Positions 43,191 through 51,896 of a DNA stretch of 64,000 nucleotides are shown here, piece by piece. Numbering within the stretch: the stretch's first letter is position 1; each line of letters begins with the position of its first letter. Below the pieces are notes generated by a model that worked only from the letters and a program-made list of their open reading frames with translations, had not been told where the DNA came from and did no database searches. The stretch is from Bradyrhizobium agreste (GTDB lineage: Bacteria > Pseudomonadota > Alphaproteobacteria > Rhizobiales > Xanthobacteraceae), in the NCBI RefSeq assembly GCF_016031625.1, contig NZ_JACCHP010000001.1:248001-312000 (forward strand), read 5' to 3'. The translations under genes were made by a program, and so were the position numbers.

Positions 43191-43468
43191 TCCTTCCTGA
43201 TCTGCCTGCGCTTCGCCCGCAGCAACTGCGCCAGCCTGCGGCCTTCGCCGATGGTGACGAAGTAGTGTCCGGTCTCGCGGCCTTCGCCGTCGCGCTCCGG
43301 CTCCACGACAAGGTTCTGCAGCATGCCGTTGGCGGCGATGCTGGCCGCCAAGCCTTCAATCTCCGCCGCCGTATGCCCGGTCTTGCGCACGTTGCGCGGG
43401 GACTTCTTCAGCATGTTCAGCGGCACGAAAATCTCGCTGCCGCTCTTGGGTTGGGTTTTTTTGGTCAT
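43180..43468 (-). pseudogene. ParB/Spo0J-like partition protein gene, truncated after its N-terminal domain
   Basis: From ATG 43468 the minus strand reads MTKKTQPKSGSEIFVPLNML, then KSPRNVRKTGHTAAEIEGLA and ASIAANGMLQNLVVEPERDG, followed by HYFVTIGEGRRLAQLLRAKR. This is the ParB nuclease-like N-terminal domain with its GEGRRLAQL box, as found on plasmids and integrative elements. Similarity ends at KDEPIA around 43185, exactly where the opposing HEPN-like gene also ends. The helix-turn-helix and C-terminal regions are missing. It shows that a plasmid/ICE backbone was joined here. Confidence 0.75.
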
Positions 43469-43802
43469 CTTAGGTCTCTTCCGTTGGTTTACAGGTTTCA
43501 GCGCAAAAGCCGCGCTGAACCTCTGCCCGTCGGCGAGACCGGGGAGGCAAGTGCAAGGGCGGACGCAGCCCGTGGGGTATCTCCCGGTCTGCACAAGCGT
43601 AAGCGCGGAAGACTGGGGAAACGGCTGCGGCCGAGCGTTCTTCACGCGACCCCTTGCAGGCGCCAGGGGCAGCGCCCCTTAGCAAACGGGAGTAAATTCG
43701 GTCGAAAACACGGAAAGGATGTGCAGATGGCTTTTGCGTTTACAAGCAAAGATTGCCGTGATCTAAAGGCTCGCCTTGTGACATTAGAGGCAGTTTATTG
43801 CC

Positions 43803-44942
43803 ATGCGATCATTGTACGGGCGGCTCTTTAGATACCGCGAACGGCCAATCCGCAAGCCGCTCGAAGATTACTTGTCCGAATGCCTCGCTGACTTCTTCAA
43901 TCGGCTTCCCCATGAAGCTAAAATCGCATTCGTGCAAAAAATGTTCGTGCCTCCGGTCTGCGCAGGCGATTGGCGCTCGTCCATCTCGGACGTGACGAAC
44001 GTCAACATGAAAACCCAATATGAGATACCGAACGGACGCCTGGATATTGTAATCCTGCTCGACAATAAGCCCACTTTCGTCATTGAGAACAAGGTTGCGG
44101 CTCCCATTGGGAAACGCTCTGACAATGTCGACCAATTAAGGGCCTATGGCGCGTGGCTGAAGCGGACTGCCGACCGAGCCGGCCAGAAGTTCGCGGTGCT
44201 GTGCCTGCTCACGCACATCACCGATCCGCCCGAGGATTTCAAGGAAGATCAGCGGGATCAGGACGGGACGGCTTCCAAGGTGGTGAGATGGTCGCAGATT
44301 GCGGGCGAAGTCCAAGTGCTCGCAAACAGCGGTACGCTTCCCCTCGACGTCCGTACCTTTGCCCGCGAATTCCACCTCTTCTTGCTGGAGCAGAACATGA
44401 CCACTGAATTCGCCCGCTTCGAGGACTTCGCGGCCGCTATAGTCTACGTCAAATCCGGAACACGCATTTCATCTACGTTCGAGAAGATCTACGATCACGT
44501 CTCGGAACTTGGCGGTCCGTTTGTGAGGGGCTTCTACCAAGACGATGCGTTCGTTGACTTCGATTCCGAGACGAACCTGATCCACGGATGGAAATACCTT
44601 TCAGCGGATCCCATAAAAACTCTCTGTTTCGCATACGGCATCTGCCTCCAACCGCGACGATCGCTCGCCAACGAAGCTCTGCCGGATGAGGACTCGATCT
44701 TCTTGAGCATCGGGGTTGAAACCAGGAGAGAAAGGAATCTCCTTGAAGCGAGATCAAAAGACCTGGGTCCTGAATGGCACCACGTTTCGTTCCCGGACCA
44801 GTCCGTGCTGGCCACCTTCCGGCCTTTGCATCCGGCATTGGCAGAGCCCAAGTTGTTTGCAAGCACGATGACGGGTTGGATTGACCAATCGCACAGTCGC
44901 ATTGCGGAACTTATACGAGCATTGCAAAAGCAATACGCGTAG
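43803..44942 (+). CDS. PD-(D/E)XK nuclease superfamily protein
   Basis: A 379-residue soluble protein. NGRLDIVILLDNKPTFVIENK (about 77-97) gives the PD-(D/E)XK core, D81, E95 and K97, with an N-terminal helix EDYLSECLADFF likely supplying a further acidic residue. This is the PDDEXK_4-like branch found in many phage-defence proteins and uncharacterised restriction-like enzymes. The rest is alpha/beta without known motifs, ending in a helical tail HSRIAELIRALQKQYA. No methyltransferase gene is adjacent, which argues against a classical restriction pair. It stands alone in the island. Confidence 0.75.
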   Translation: MRSLYGRLFRYRERPIRKPLEDYLSECLADFFNRLPHEAKIAFVQKMFVPPVCAGDWRSSISDVTNVNMKTQYEIPNGRLDIVILLDNKPTFVIENKVAAPIGKRSDNVDQLRAYGAWLKRTADRAGQKFAVLCLLTHITDPPEDFKEDQRDQDGTASKVVRWSQIAGEVQVLANSGTLPLDVRTFAREFHLFLLEQNMTTEFARFEDFAAAIVYVKSGTRISSTFEKIYDHVSELGGPFVRGFYQDDAFVDFDSETNLIHGWKYLSADPIKTLCFAYGICLQPRRSLANEALPDEDSIFLSIGVETRRERNLLEARSKDLGPEWHHVSFPDQSVLATFRPLHPALAEPKLFASTMTGWIDQSHSRIAELIRALQKQYA

Positions 44943-45121
44943 CGCGAACACGTCGCGCGAGGGATCGTGACCGAAGGCCGGGACCTCGGCCCGGCGCGCT
45001 TGCGCGTAGAGCCCGGTCGGCTTGCCGACGCGTCCCCATCGGCAGCTCATGTCCAGACAGGTTCCGCTTGTCGTCTCCTGCAACTTTCCGTATATGTGAG
45101 CGATTTCAATGGAGTATTGCC

Positions 45122-45580
45122 ATGTCAGCCGACAATTCAGATGGCCGCGAAGTTTTCATTCGCCAACTCGTGAACGATGTGGCACCGGCCGAGGCGCCGT
45201 TGGTCCCCGATTACATAGCAGCTGTCGACGCGGCGAAAGCCAAGTCGGTCGATGGTCTTGAGTTCGGGATCGAAGGTGTTGTCGAAGCGCTCGGGCCACT
45301 TGTCGTACTCGTGTCAACGACCCTCTTCACGGATTTGGGCAAGTGGGCTCTCTCCGGCGCCGAGGAAGCCATCAAGACCATGATCAAGCAAGGCGGGCAA
45401 CGTCTGCTCGCGGCTTGGTTAGGCGCCCCGAAGAAGGGAGGTCTGAAGGATGTCCTGACCGATGAGGGGAAGTCCGAAGTCATGGTGATGGTCCGGGCTT
45501 CCCTACGGGGTAAGAAGATCGAAAAGGAGAAGGTCGACAAAATCATGACGGCGCTCGAGAAGAGACTTTTCGAGCCCTGA
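45122..45580 (+). CDS. Small single-span membrane protein next to an M48 protease gene
   Basis: A 152-residue protein. The middle holds a hydrophobic segment GVVEALGPLVVLVSTTLFTDL (about 48-68) that could span or insert in a membrane. Flanking helices are charged, and the C-terminus is Lys/Glu-rich (RGKKIEKEKVDKIMTALEKR). No family is recognised. It ends 26 bases before the M48 protease gene on the same strand, implying a two-gene operon. A pore-forming or effector role with control by the protease is a guess from context. Confidence 0.55.
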   Translation: MSADNSDGREVFIRQLVNDVAPAEAPLVPDYIAAVDAAKAKSVDGLEFGIEGVVEALGPLVVLVSTTLFTDLGKWALSGAEEAIKTMIKQGGQRLLAAWLGAPKKGGLKDVLTDEGKSEVMVMVRASLRGKKIEKEKVDKIMTALEKRLFEP

Positions 45581-45606
45581 GAAGAACGTCATCCGGGAGG
45601 CGGGCC

Positions 45607-47109
45607 ATGCTGAAGAGGTTGCGCCGGGAGAACGCACTGAGGTCCTGGTCCGTCTCACTGCTGTGCTTCGTCATTTCCGTGATGTACTTTGGTACGACGA
45701 TCTTTCCCGCGCTTCGAGGCAGCTGGGTCGAAGCCAGGATCCCAGAGCATCATCTCGTCGTTGGGGCACTCACCTACGGGCTGTTCTTCTCCCTGGCCTT
45801 TTATGGGGGGACATTCGCTTCGATTTACAATTTCAAGCGGCTGGCTCCCCGGCATATCCGGAGCCCGCTTGTCGTGGAGGCGAGCGCACAACTATCCCGT
45901 AAGTTGGCGATCAGGCCGCTGCTCTTTTCCTTCGGCAACTTCGAGGAAAAACGGATTGTGGCCACGTCAATCCGGTCAAAACCCATCGTGCTGATCGGGG
46001 CTGGCGTCTTGCCCCTGGCGGCAGTCGCTCCTGGTGAGTTTGCATTCCGGCTGGCGCACGAGCTGACACACCTGGCGGCGAACGACTATCGCGCGGACCG
46101 CATCGTAAGGACGCATTATATCTGCTTCGCAGTGCTTATGGGGATAGTCCTCGCGGAATCCCTCTATGGCTACATCGCGCATGCAATCCGCTGGATCCAC
46201 ATCATATCCCGTCCGGGAATGGTGGGCAGTTCCACCCCGATGAGTACGATTCTCTCAGGACTCGCAAGCAGCTTGGAGATTTCATCGCTTATTGGGCTCG
46301 TGGTTGCGCTATTGCTTCTGGAGCGCATGGCGACTCGCCGGTCACGTGAACTCCATGCGGACGGAATCGCTTCGCGCATCACTAAAGAGAGTTTCCCGAC
46401 GTTTAGCGCCGTCGAACCCGCGCGCAAGACCAACCGCATAGTTCGCTCGCTCAATGAGTGGTTCGCGCCGCATCCGGATCGGTCAGAGCGGGCCTTGGCG
46501 CTTGAGGAGCACAATCCGTTCACTGGGGTGAGCAGGGTGTTTCTCGTCACACATTGTTTTCTGCTCAGCTATTTCATTGACGTAACCCTGCAACTCGCGA
46601 GCTATGATGCGCGACACCGGGCCATGATGATCGCTTGGAGATGGCGTGACGAACCAATCACCGTCTTCATCCCATCGTTCCTGGCTGGACTTTTCTATAT
46701 TGCGTCAACGCACATCATGGTCAGCAGGGTGACCCTTTCCTGGCGCGCCGAGAAGAGATTCTCTTTCGTCAAGTTTGCCGACTATCTGGCCTGCGCCGTA
46801 GCGGGAGCGGCCTTGATGATCCTTACAAGTCAATCCATCTGGTACTCCTTGAGGCCTGTCACGCGTGGAGTTGCCAGATTGTGGACAGCCCAATGGGACC
46901 TTTTTTGTCTCTTGGCGGCAAGCAGCCTGGCAGTAGCGGTTGCTTTGAGTCTTGCGACGGCCTTTGGGAATTCGAAAAAACGTTTCAGTTGGGTTTCAGT
47001 GCTGCCAATCTCGGTCGTGCTAGCAACTGCATTGGGAATAGCAATCGCCACGCCGGCCCCACCGGCACCGTGTACCGATCGTGACTACATGCACAGACGC
47101 GATTGTTAG
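45607..47109 (+). CDS. Membrane-embedded M48-family zinc metalloprotease
   Basis: A 500-residue protein with about nine predicted membrane helices. The zinc site is HELTHLAAND (H151, E152, H155) with a second glutamate ligand in RRSRELHADGIAS (E248), the pattern of the HtpX/Ste24 M48 family. Two helices precede the catalytic domain. A long C-terminal multi-helix region (about 310-480) is not part of standard HtpX. The start ATG follows GGGAGGCGGGCC. Because a small membrane protein is encoded just upstream, the pair may form a sensor/effector unit, but no direct evidence is present. Confidence 0.8.
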   Translation: MLKRLRRENALRSWSVSLLCFVISVMYFGTTIFPALRGSWVEARIPEHHLVVGALTYGLFFSLAFYGGTFASIYNFKRLAPRHIRSPLVVEASAQLSRKLAIRPLLFSFGNFEEKRIVATSIRSKPIVLIGAGVLPLAAVAPGEFAFRLAHELTHLAANDYRADRIVRTHYICFAVLMGIVLAESLYGYIAHAIRWIHIISRPGMVGSSTPMSTILSGLASSLEISSLIGLVVALLLLERMATRRSRELHADGIASRITKESFPTFSAVEPARKTNRIVRSLNEWFAPHPDRSERALALEEHNPFTGVSRVFLVTHCFLLSYFIDVTLQLASYDARHRAMMIAWRWRDEPITVFIPSFLAGLFYIASTHIMVSRVTLSWRAEKRFSFVKFADYLACAVAGAALMILTSQSIWYSLRPVTRGVARLWTAQWDLFCLLAASSLAVAVALSLATAFGNSKKRFSWVSVLPISVVLATALGIAIATPAPPAPCTDRDYMHRRDC

Positions 47110-47288
47110 CAAAAGTGCCCCGCACCGTTTCCGGCGCGGGGCAAGTAGCTCTGCACCTTGCGGGTCATCAGCTCTCAACGGACTTCTACCACCTACGAGG
47201 ATGGTTTCCCTTGCCACGCCAGCGTGCCTCGCCGCTGCTCCGGGATGAATCGCACAGAGCCACGTCGGTGTCTGGTCTTCTGTGACAA

Positions 47289-47483
47289 TCAGCCGGCGGC
47301 GTCCTTGCGCTCGCGAATGACGAGTCTTCCGCTGACGGGCAGTGCGATCAGTTCGACGTTGAAACCTTTGCCGTCGTCATGCGGCCAGATCGCGCCGATC
47401 TTGGTCCAGAACGCACTCTCGCCTTCGCCGGTGATGACGAAGGCCTCGTGGCTCGGCTTCTTGGCTTTGGGTTTTGCAGGCAT
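47289..47483 (-). CDS. Small conserved mobile-element protein
   Basis: A 64-residue protein: basic N-terminus (PAKPKAKKPSHEAF), then VITGEGESAFWTKIGAIWPH and GKGFNVELIALPVSGRLVIR. It resembles small proteins commonly encoded on rhizobial plasmids and integrative elements. GGAGA precedes the ATG by about five bases. The function is unknown. It supports the view that the parB fragment and this stretch come from one conjugative or integrative element. Confidence 0.6.
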   Translation of the reverse strand: MPAKPKAKKPSHEAFVITGEGESAFWTKIGAIWPHDDGKGFNVELIALPVSGRLVIRERKDAAG

Positions 47484-47833
47484 TGCATTCTCCAGGTTGG
47501 GTTTGCCGCAGGGGCAGCACCGGCCGGAGACAAAAACGTTCTGGTGCCGGTCGTTACCGGCTTGCGGTTGCTTTCAACTTAGCAGGATGCGGCGCGACAA
47601 TGATTGCTGAGTGTCACTTCGATCGTCGAAGGGTGGCGACGAGGGCACGCTTCGTCGGACATAGGATAGGTTTGGGGAAGCCAAAGCTGGTTTCTGCGCA
47701 ACCGAAGATGGGCTTGAGAATACAAAAGGACTGGAGGGTGCTCGTAAATGCGTGAACAAGCCTTGTGGTGAAAACCCTCAGAGGGGCCTTTCGCAAGCTT
47801 ACGGCCAATCCCCGCCTTCGTCGCCTTCATCGA
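47484..47833. other. Intergenic region, nothing recognised
   Basis: Non-coding gap between two minus-strand small genes. Several short frames overlap here on both strands but none has a good start or recognisable product. Confidence 0.4.
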
Positions 47834-48067
47834 TCACCTTCGGCATTCCTGGCCTTCGTAGGCTGGACGGAAATTGACGCAGAGCCCACCGAAGCCGCCT
47901 TCGTATTCGGCGTGTTCGGAGATGATTCCGTAGTGATCTGCGAGAACCTTGGCGACATGGGCTACGGAGGTTTTCAGCGCATCGATCAGGACACGTTGTG
48001 TGTCGTCGTCGAGCGTGGACGCGGCGATCGCGTCGCAAAGGTCGTTGACATTAAGGATCTTGGTCAT
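47834..48067 (-). CDS. Small acidic hypothetical protein
   Basis: A 77-residue protein, TKILNVNDLCDAIAASTLDD onward, with a GGFGGLCVNFRPAYEG end. GGGAGA lies about seven bases before the ATG. It is acidic, probably helical in its first half, and occurs with parB-type and small mobile-element genes. No function is known to me. Confidence 0.5.
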   Translation of the reverse strand: MTKILNVNDLCDAIAASTLDDDTQRVLIDALKTSVAHVAKVLADHYGIISEHAEYEGGFGGLCVNFRPAYEGQECRR

Positions 48068-48475
48068 TTGAGGATCTCCCTTTCGTTATCGGCTGCGCCA
48101 ATCGCGGCCGGACGGGAAATTTCGAGGAACGAGGGGATAGCAGCGGCGCAATGGAGGGTCCGGCCGAGGGCTTCCTTTAGGGATACGTTGGATGCCTTGC
48201 GCAGATGCGCCTCGGGCCTAGTTTCCCCGCCCTATTGGCCGTGCATTGGGGTTAGATGCGCAACGGGAGATGGGCTTGAGACGCAATAGAACCGCGCTCA
48301 AGAACTTTTTAGTGTCGGGATGAGAGAGGAAAAGCTTCAGTCGTCCAGAGCGCCTAATGGCGAGCTCTTGGACGGCATAGGATTCAGCTACATTAACAGA
48401 AGTACGGTGAGAAGACGTCCGGGCAGAAACTTCGGAAATGAAGGTCCATGCCGTACGGTCGATCGCCAACACCTT
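48068..48475. other. Intergenic region between mobile-element gene and patatin gene
   Basis: No gene is supported. A minus-strand frame at 48218-48472 begins just after the patatin stop but has no ribosome-binding site or recognisable product. The boundary between plasmid-like DNA and the defence operon probably lies here. Confidence 0.4.
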
Positions 48476-49678
48476 TCAGAGATGCGGCATATAGCGATCA
48501 ATGATAATGTGGGTGAGCTGTTCGCCCCGTTTGACCAAAAGATGAAGGTCTTTGGCAGGGATAGGCGCAAAGTCTGTCGGATACTGGCGCACTTCGTCGC
48601 GGCTCACCAAGTCAGCCGGACGATGGGGCAATCGTTGGTCCTGCTGGCCGAGATAGACCATTCCAAAACCCTCTAGGTCTCCGGTCTCAACATGGCGGTG
48701 AAGCCGGGCATAGACGTGGTCCTGCGACTTCCGATGCACAGCTTCAAAGGACTTTGCTACGCGGCTGGCCCACCAGAATGGGTGGTCACCTCCGTCGAGC
48801 TGGCCGGGGCCCGCATTCAGGCTGATGATGTGCGTGACGGGATATGTGTCAGTAATGTCCCCGTCCCGACCTGGTTCCAGTACAGCCACACCCAAGTTAT
48901 CGAACACTCCGCCATCAGTCAGGACGACGGTCTGCGTTTGGGCGCGGCCAGCTTTGGTGAACCGGAAGGTTTCGATCAACGGCGGCAGAATGATCGGGAA
49001 GGCCGCTGAGGCGGCCACCGCTTTTGCGACGGTTGGAGCCACACCGTCAATTTGGCCATATCGCCAACCACCGGACCTTTGAGAGCCAAATCGGAACGCC
49101 GTGCCTGTCTTCAGATCACAGGCATTTATGACCACATGTAATCCTGGGCGCGCAACGTCGCGGACGGTCTTCGATCCAAAAAGCCTGGTCAAAGCCTGCT
49201 CGAATGCCGTAGTGAGGCTGCCCAAGATGGGTAGGGATTGCCGAAACGTTGCTAGGCTACGCTCGATTCTTCTCGTCGGAATTCCAGTAAAAATTCGCAG
49301 CAACGCGAGAAGTGATGATAAGCACCACAGAGCTAGGGTCGGCAGGCCGGTTATAATCAACGTCAGGAGAATTTTCGCAATCTGAGAGCTTAGCAGCGTC
49401 TCTTTCACGATCATCCGCTGGATGCCATTTTGAAGCAGCTCAACCAGCTTCTTGTCAAATGTGGTGAAATCATCGGAGCTGTAAGCATAGCACGCACCGA
49501 TTACACTGCCCCCCGAGACGGTGGAGACCACCTTTACTTTGTCAAGGAGGCCTCGGTCATGAAGTGCCCGCAAACATCCCAAGTGGAACGCCATTGCACG
49601 TGCGCCTCCTCCAGACAGGGCGAGTCCGATAAACGGCCGCTTAGGCTGCGGGTTAGGACTGGTAGTCGGCGCGCTCAA
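48476..49678 (-). CDS. Patatin-like phospholipase with a membrane segment (effector-type)
   Basis: A 400-residue patatin-fold lipase. The oxyanion motif is LALSGGGARAMAF (about 19-31), the nucleophile Ser55 sits in STVSGGSVIG, and the catalytic Asp is in TVVLTDGGVFDNLG. Between them a hydrophobic stretch (about 100-130, AKILLTLIITGLPTLALWCLSSLLALL) can anchor the protein in the membrane. The start is TTG at 49678 with GGGGA six bases upstream, and the gene overlaps the end of the E2-E1-JAB gene by 26 bases. Patatin proteins act as membrane-degrading effectors in CBASS (CapV). Here the signal that would activate it is unknown because no CD-NTase gene is present. Confidence 0.82.
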   Translation of the reverse strand: MSAPTTSPNPQPKRPFIGLALSGGGARAMAFHLGCLRALHDRGLLDKVKVVSTVSGGSVIGACYAYSSDDFTTFDKKLVELLQNGIQRMIVKETLLSSQIAKILLTLIITGLPTLALWCLSSLLALLRIFTGIPTRRIERSLATFRQSLPILGSLTTAFEQALTRLFGSKTVRDVARPGLHVVINACDLKTGTAFRFGSQRSGGWRYGQIDGVAPTVAKAVAASAAFPIILPPLIETFRFTKAGRAQTQTVVLTDGGVFDNLGVAVLEPGRDGDITDTYPVTHIISLNAGPGQLDGGDHPFWWASRVAKSFEAVHRKSQDHVYARLHRHVETGDLEGFGMVYLGQQDQRLPHRPADLVSRDEVRQYPTDFAPIPAKDLHLLVKRGEQLTHIIIDRYMPHL

Positions 49679-51896
49679 AGACCGTCCCCGAAATGAGGGG
49701 CCGCGATGAGTCAGCCCCTATGATCATCATTAGAAAGCGCTTGGCCTGGAATTCATCCCCCGTGAGGAGCTTCGCCATCGCGCTATAATCGGTATGGCTA
49801 GGAAGAGGCATTCCCCCTGGATGCGTGTGCCACATTCCGACAAATGCAACAGACTTCCTGGTCCTTTTGATCTTTTCCGCATTCATTTCGAAAACCCCCG
49901 CCGTGCCGCAGACGAAAGCGGCGGCAGACTGAACGCTGTCCGGGGGCGGCCCACTAATCTCGTCTACCCAGATAATCTTCAGGAATTCATCGGTGTGGCC
50001 AAACAGGATGCCGCCTGTTTCAACGTGCCGACCATTCACCCGCTCTGATCTGCGCATCCACGAGCGCATTCCGGAAAGGGCAGCTTGACTTACGCGGACT
50101 TGGAAATCGTTGCGACCGTCCGGAAGAATGACATCACTTGGCCAGTCAAACTCGAATTCACGAAGAGCGCCTGTGCGTTGCCCCGTCAGATCAAAGGACC
50201 TGGCGCGCGAGACAGCAGCCGATGGATTTGCCAACCATCGGCTTGCGACGTTCGTCATTTGCGCGGTGAGTGCCATAACGTCAGCGGCAGAGCCGCGGAA
50301 GGTAGGACTGGAGCAACCAGGTTCCGGCTGAAACAAGCGCGTCCGGTCGGGACTTACAGGCCAGAATTCGTCAAGGACGTGCTTTGCTTTGGGTAGATTG
50401 GACAAGGCGATCTTTGTGCGGCGGTCAATGTCCAGCGTAATGCCGGGGGCGTCTTGTACTGCCATGGTCATTAGCGCCTGATCGGCTTTATGCCCAAGAG
50501 CCATGGAGATGATTGGCGGGTGGGTTTTCGGCCAGCCCTGAAATTGCTTCTCAAGTGAGGTTGCGACCATCGTCGAAGCAGTTGCATTGATGATCACGTC
50601 AGCGGCCAGGACATCTGCCAGTCTATCGGTGTTTTCAAGCAATCTAACGACATCCGCGCTCGACTGGAGAGCCTCGACAGAAGGATTCGCGAAGCGGACG
50701 TTTTCTGCAGTCGCTTTCGCTTTGTTGACGCCGATCTGATATCTGTCGAACAACTGTCTGACCAAGATGCCTGGCTTGACCGAGTCTTTGTCATACAGCT
50801 GCAATTTGCCGACACCTGCCCGAGCAAGCAGCATGGCGACAGCGCTCCCGATCGCTCCGCAACCAAACAGAACAACATGGCGCCCAGCCCACCATGCCAA
50901 AGCGCTTTCGGCATCCCTTCTCGTAACGATCTCGGGGCGGTCCTCAAGGACGCCGCACCACTCGATTTTGGCCTTTTCGGCCCAAATATAGAAGTCGGCG
51001 ATATCAACCGGACTATCGTCCGTAGAAGCCTTGATAGCCTCGCGGATTTCATCGACGCGCTTAGCGTCGATCTGCCAGCAAGCTTGGTGCTGCAGACGTT
51101 GTCCGCCCGCAATGCCTCGCATGGCGGCGCCCAAAACGAAGATGAGTGACTTGCCGCTTTCACTTCTCAGCACGCCGAGCTGGATCATCAACCGAATAAT
51201 CTCAACGGGCACATCACGAGCTTTAAGCTCCTTCAGGAGCCCCGAGAGCGTGTCTGGATATTCGTGCGGCATCCCTGTTGGCAGAAGCACGACGGCAGCC
51301 AACCGGCCGTCAGGGATAGTGCCGGAGTGCTCAATCCATTGGCCGAGTTCGATGCGGTTCTCGTTCTCGCGCGTGATCTTCGCATATCCCGCCCAGAAGG
51401 GCGGTTCTGGCGTGGGTGTATTCTGTGTCGGGACGACCTTTGTGCCGCTGACTCCATAGGTGACGGGCGGATGCAGGGGCATCCCAGCGGGATCTAGTTC
51501 ACTTACAGCGGCCGCTCGGAGCCAATCATCGACACGCTGCATAAAGCCGAATAGACCATCTTCCGGCTGCCACTCGCTATCGGGTGCTTGATAGAGACAG
51601 ATATAGTCACCCCATTGCACGTGCGAGAAGTCACGATAGCGCTTATGCGCGAAGTGCAAGCGCGGCAATTCCAAGGGGAATTTGGCTGGAAGCTTAAGTA
51701 GCAGCCTTTCCCGCGCCTTAAGCGGAATGCCGCCCTCTTTGCGAGGATACCCTGAGCAATCCACCGACAGCGAGACGGATGCTGTCTCGCCTTGGACGGC
51801 CGGCTCGACGATTTCGATAATCTCGAGCGATCCGGAGGAGGCTTGAACAATTTCAGCTAGTTGGCCGAGCGCCCAAGCCTGTCCTTCGGATTTCAT
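49653..51896 (-). CDS. E2-E1-JAB fusion protein of bacterial ubiquitin-like conjugation type
   Basis: A 747-residue fusion. Residues about 1-135 form an E2-like domain with the presumed conjugating cysteine at C100 (WGDYICLYQ). Residues about 150-320 are a linker/helical region. Residues about 335-560 form an E1 (ThiF) adenylation domain with HVVLFGCGAIGSAVAMLLA nucleotide loop, LQLYDKDSV, and a candidate catalytic cysteine C528 in QPEPGCSSPTFRG. Residues about 590-740 form a JAB/JAMM protease with E626 (HVETGGILFGH) and HTHPGGMPLPSHTD (H690, H692, S700, D703), all metal ligands present. In type II CBASS, Cap2 (E1-E2) and Cap3 (JAB) are separate proteins; here they are joined. It overlaps the metallo-beta-lactamase gene as ATGA. 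The conjugation target is unknown. Confidence 0.88.
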   Translation of the reverse strand: MKSEGQAWALGQLAEIVQASSGSLEIIEIVEPAVQGETASVSLSVDCSGYPRKEGGIPLKARERLLLKLPAKFPLELPRLHFAHKRYRDFSHVQWGDYICLYQAPDSEWQPEDGLFGFMQRVDDWLRAAAVSELDPAGMPLHPPVTYGVSGTKVVPTQNTPTPEPPFWAGYAKITRENENRIELGQWIEHSGTIPDGRLAAVVLLPTGMPHEYPDTLSGLLKELKARDVPVEIIRLMIQLGVLRSESGKSLIFVLGAAMRGIAGGQRLQHQACWQIDAKRVDEIREAIKASTDDSPVDIADFYIWAEKAKIEWCGVLEDRPEIVTRRDAESALAWWAGRHVVLFGCGAIGSAVAMLLARAGVGKLQLYDKDSVKPGILVRQLFDRYQIGVNKAKATAENVRFANPSVEALQSSADVVRLLENTDRLADVLAADVIINATASTMVATSLEKQFQGWPKTHPPIISMALGHKADQALMTMAVQDAPGITLDIDRRTKIALSNLPKAKHVLDEFWPVSPDRTRLFQPEPGCSSPTFRGSAADVMALTAQMTNVASRWLANPSAAVSRARSFDLTGQRTGALREFEFDWPSDVILPDGRNDFQVRVSQAALSGMRSWMRRSERVNGRHVETGGILFGHTDEFLKIIWVDEISGPPPDSVQSAAAFVCGTAGVFEMNAEKIKRTRKSVAFVGMWHTHPGGMPLPSHTDYSAMAKLLTGDEFQAKRFLMMIIGADSSRPLISGTVFERADYQS

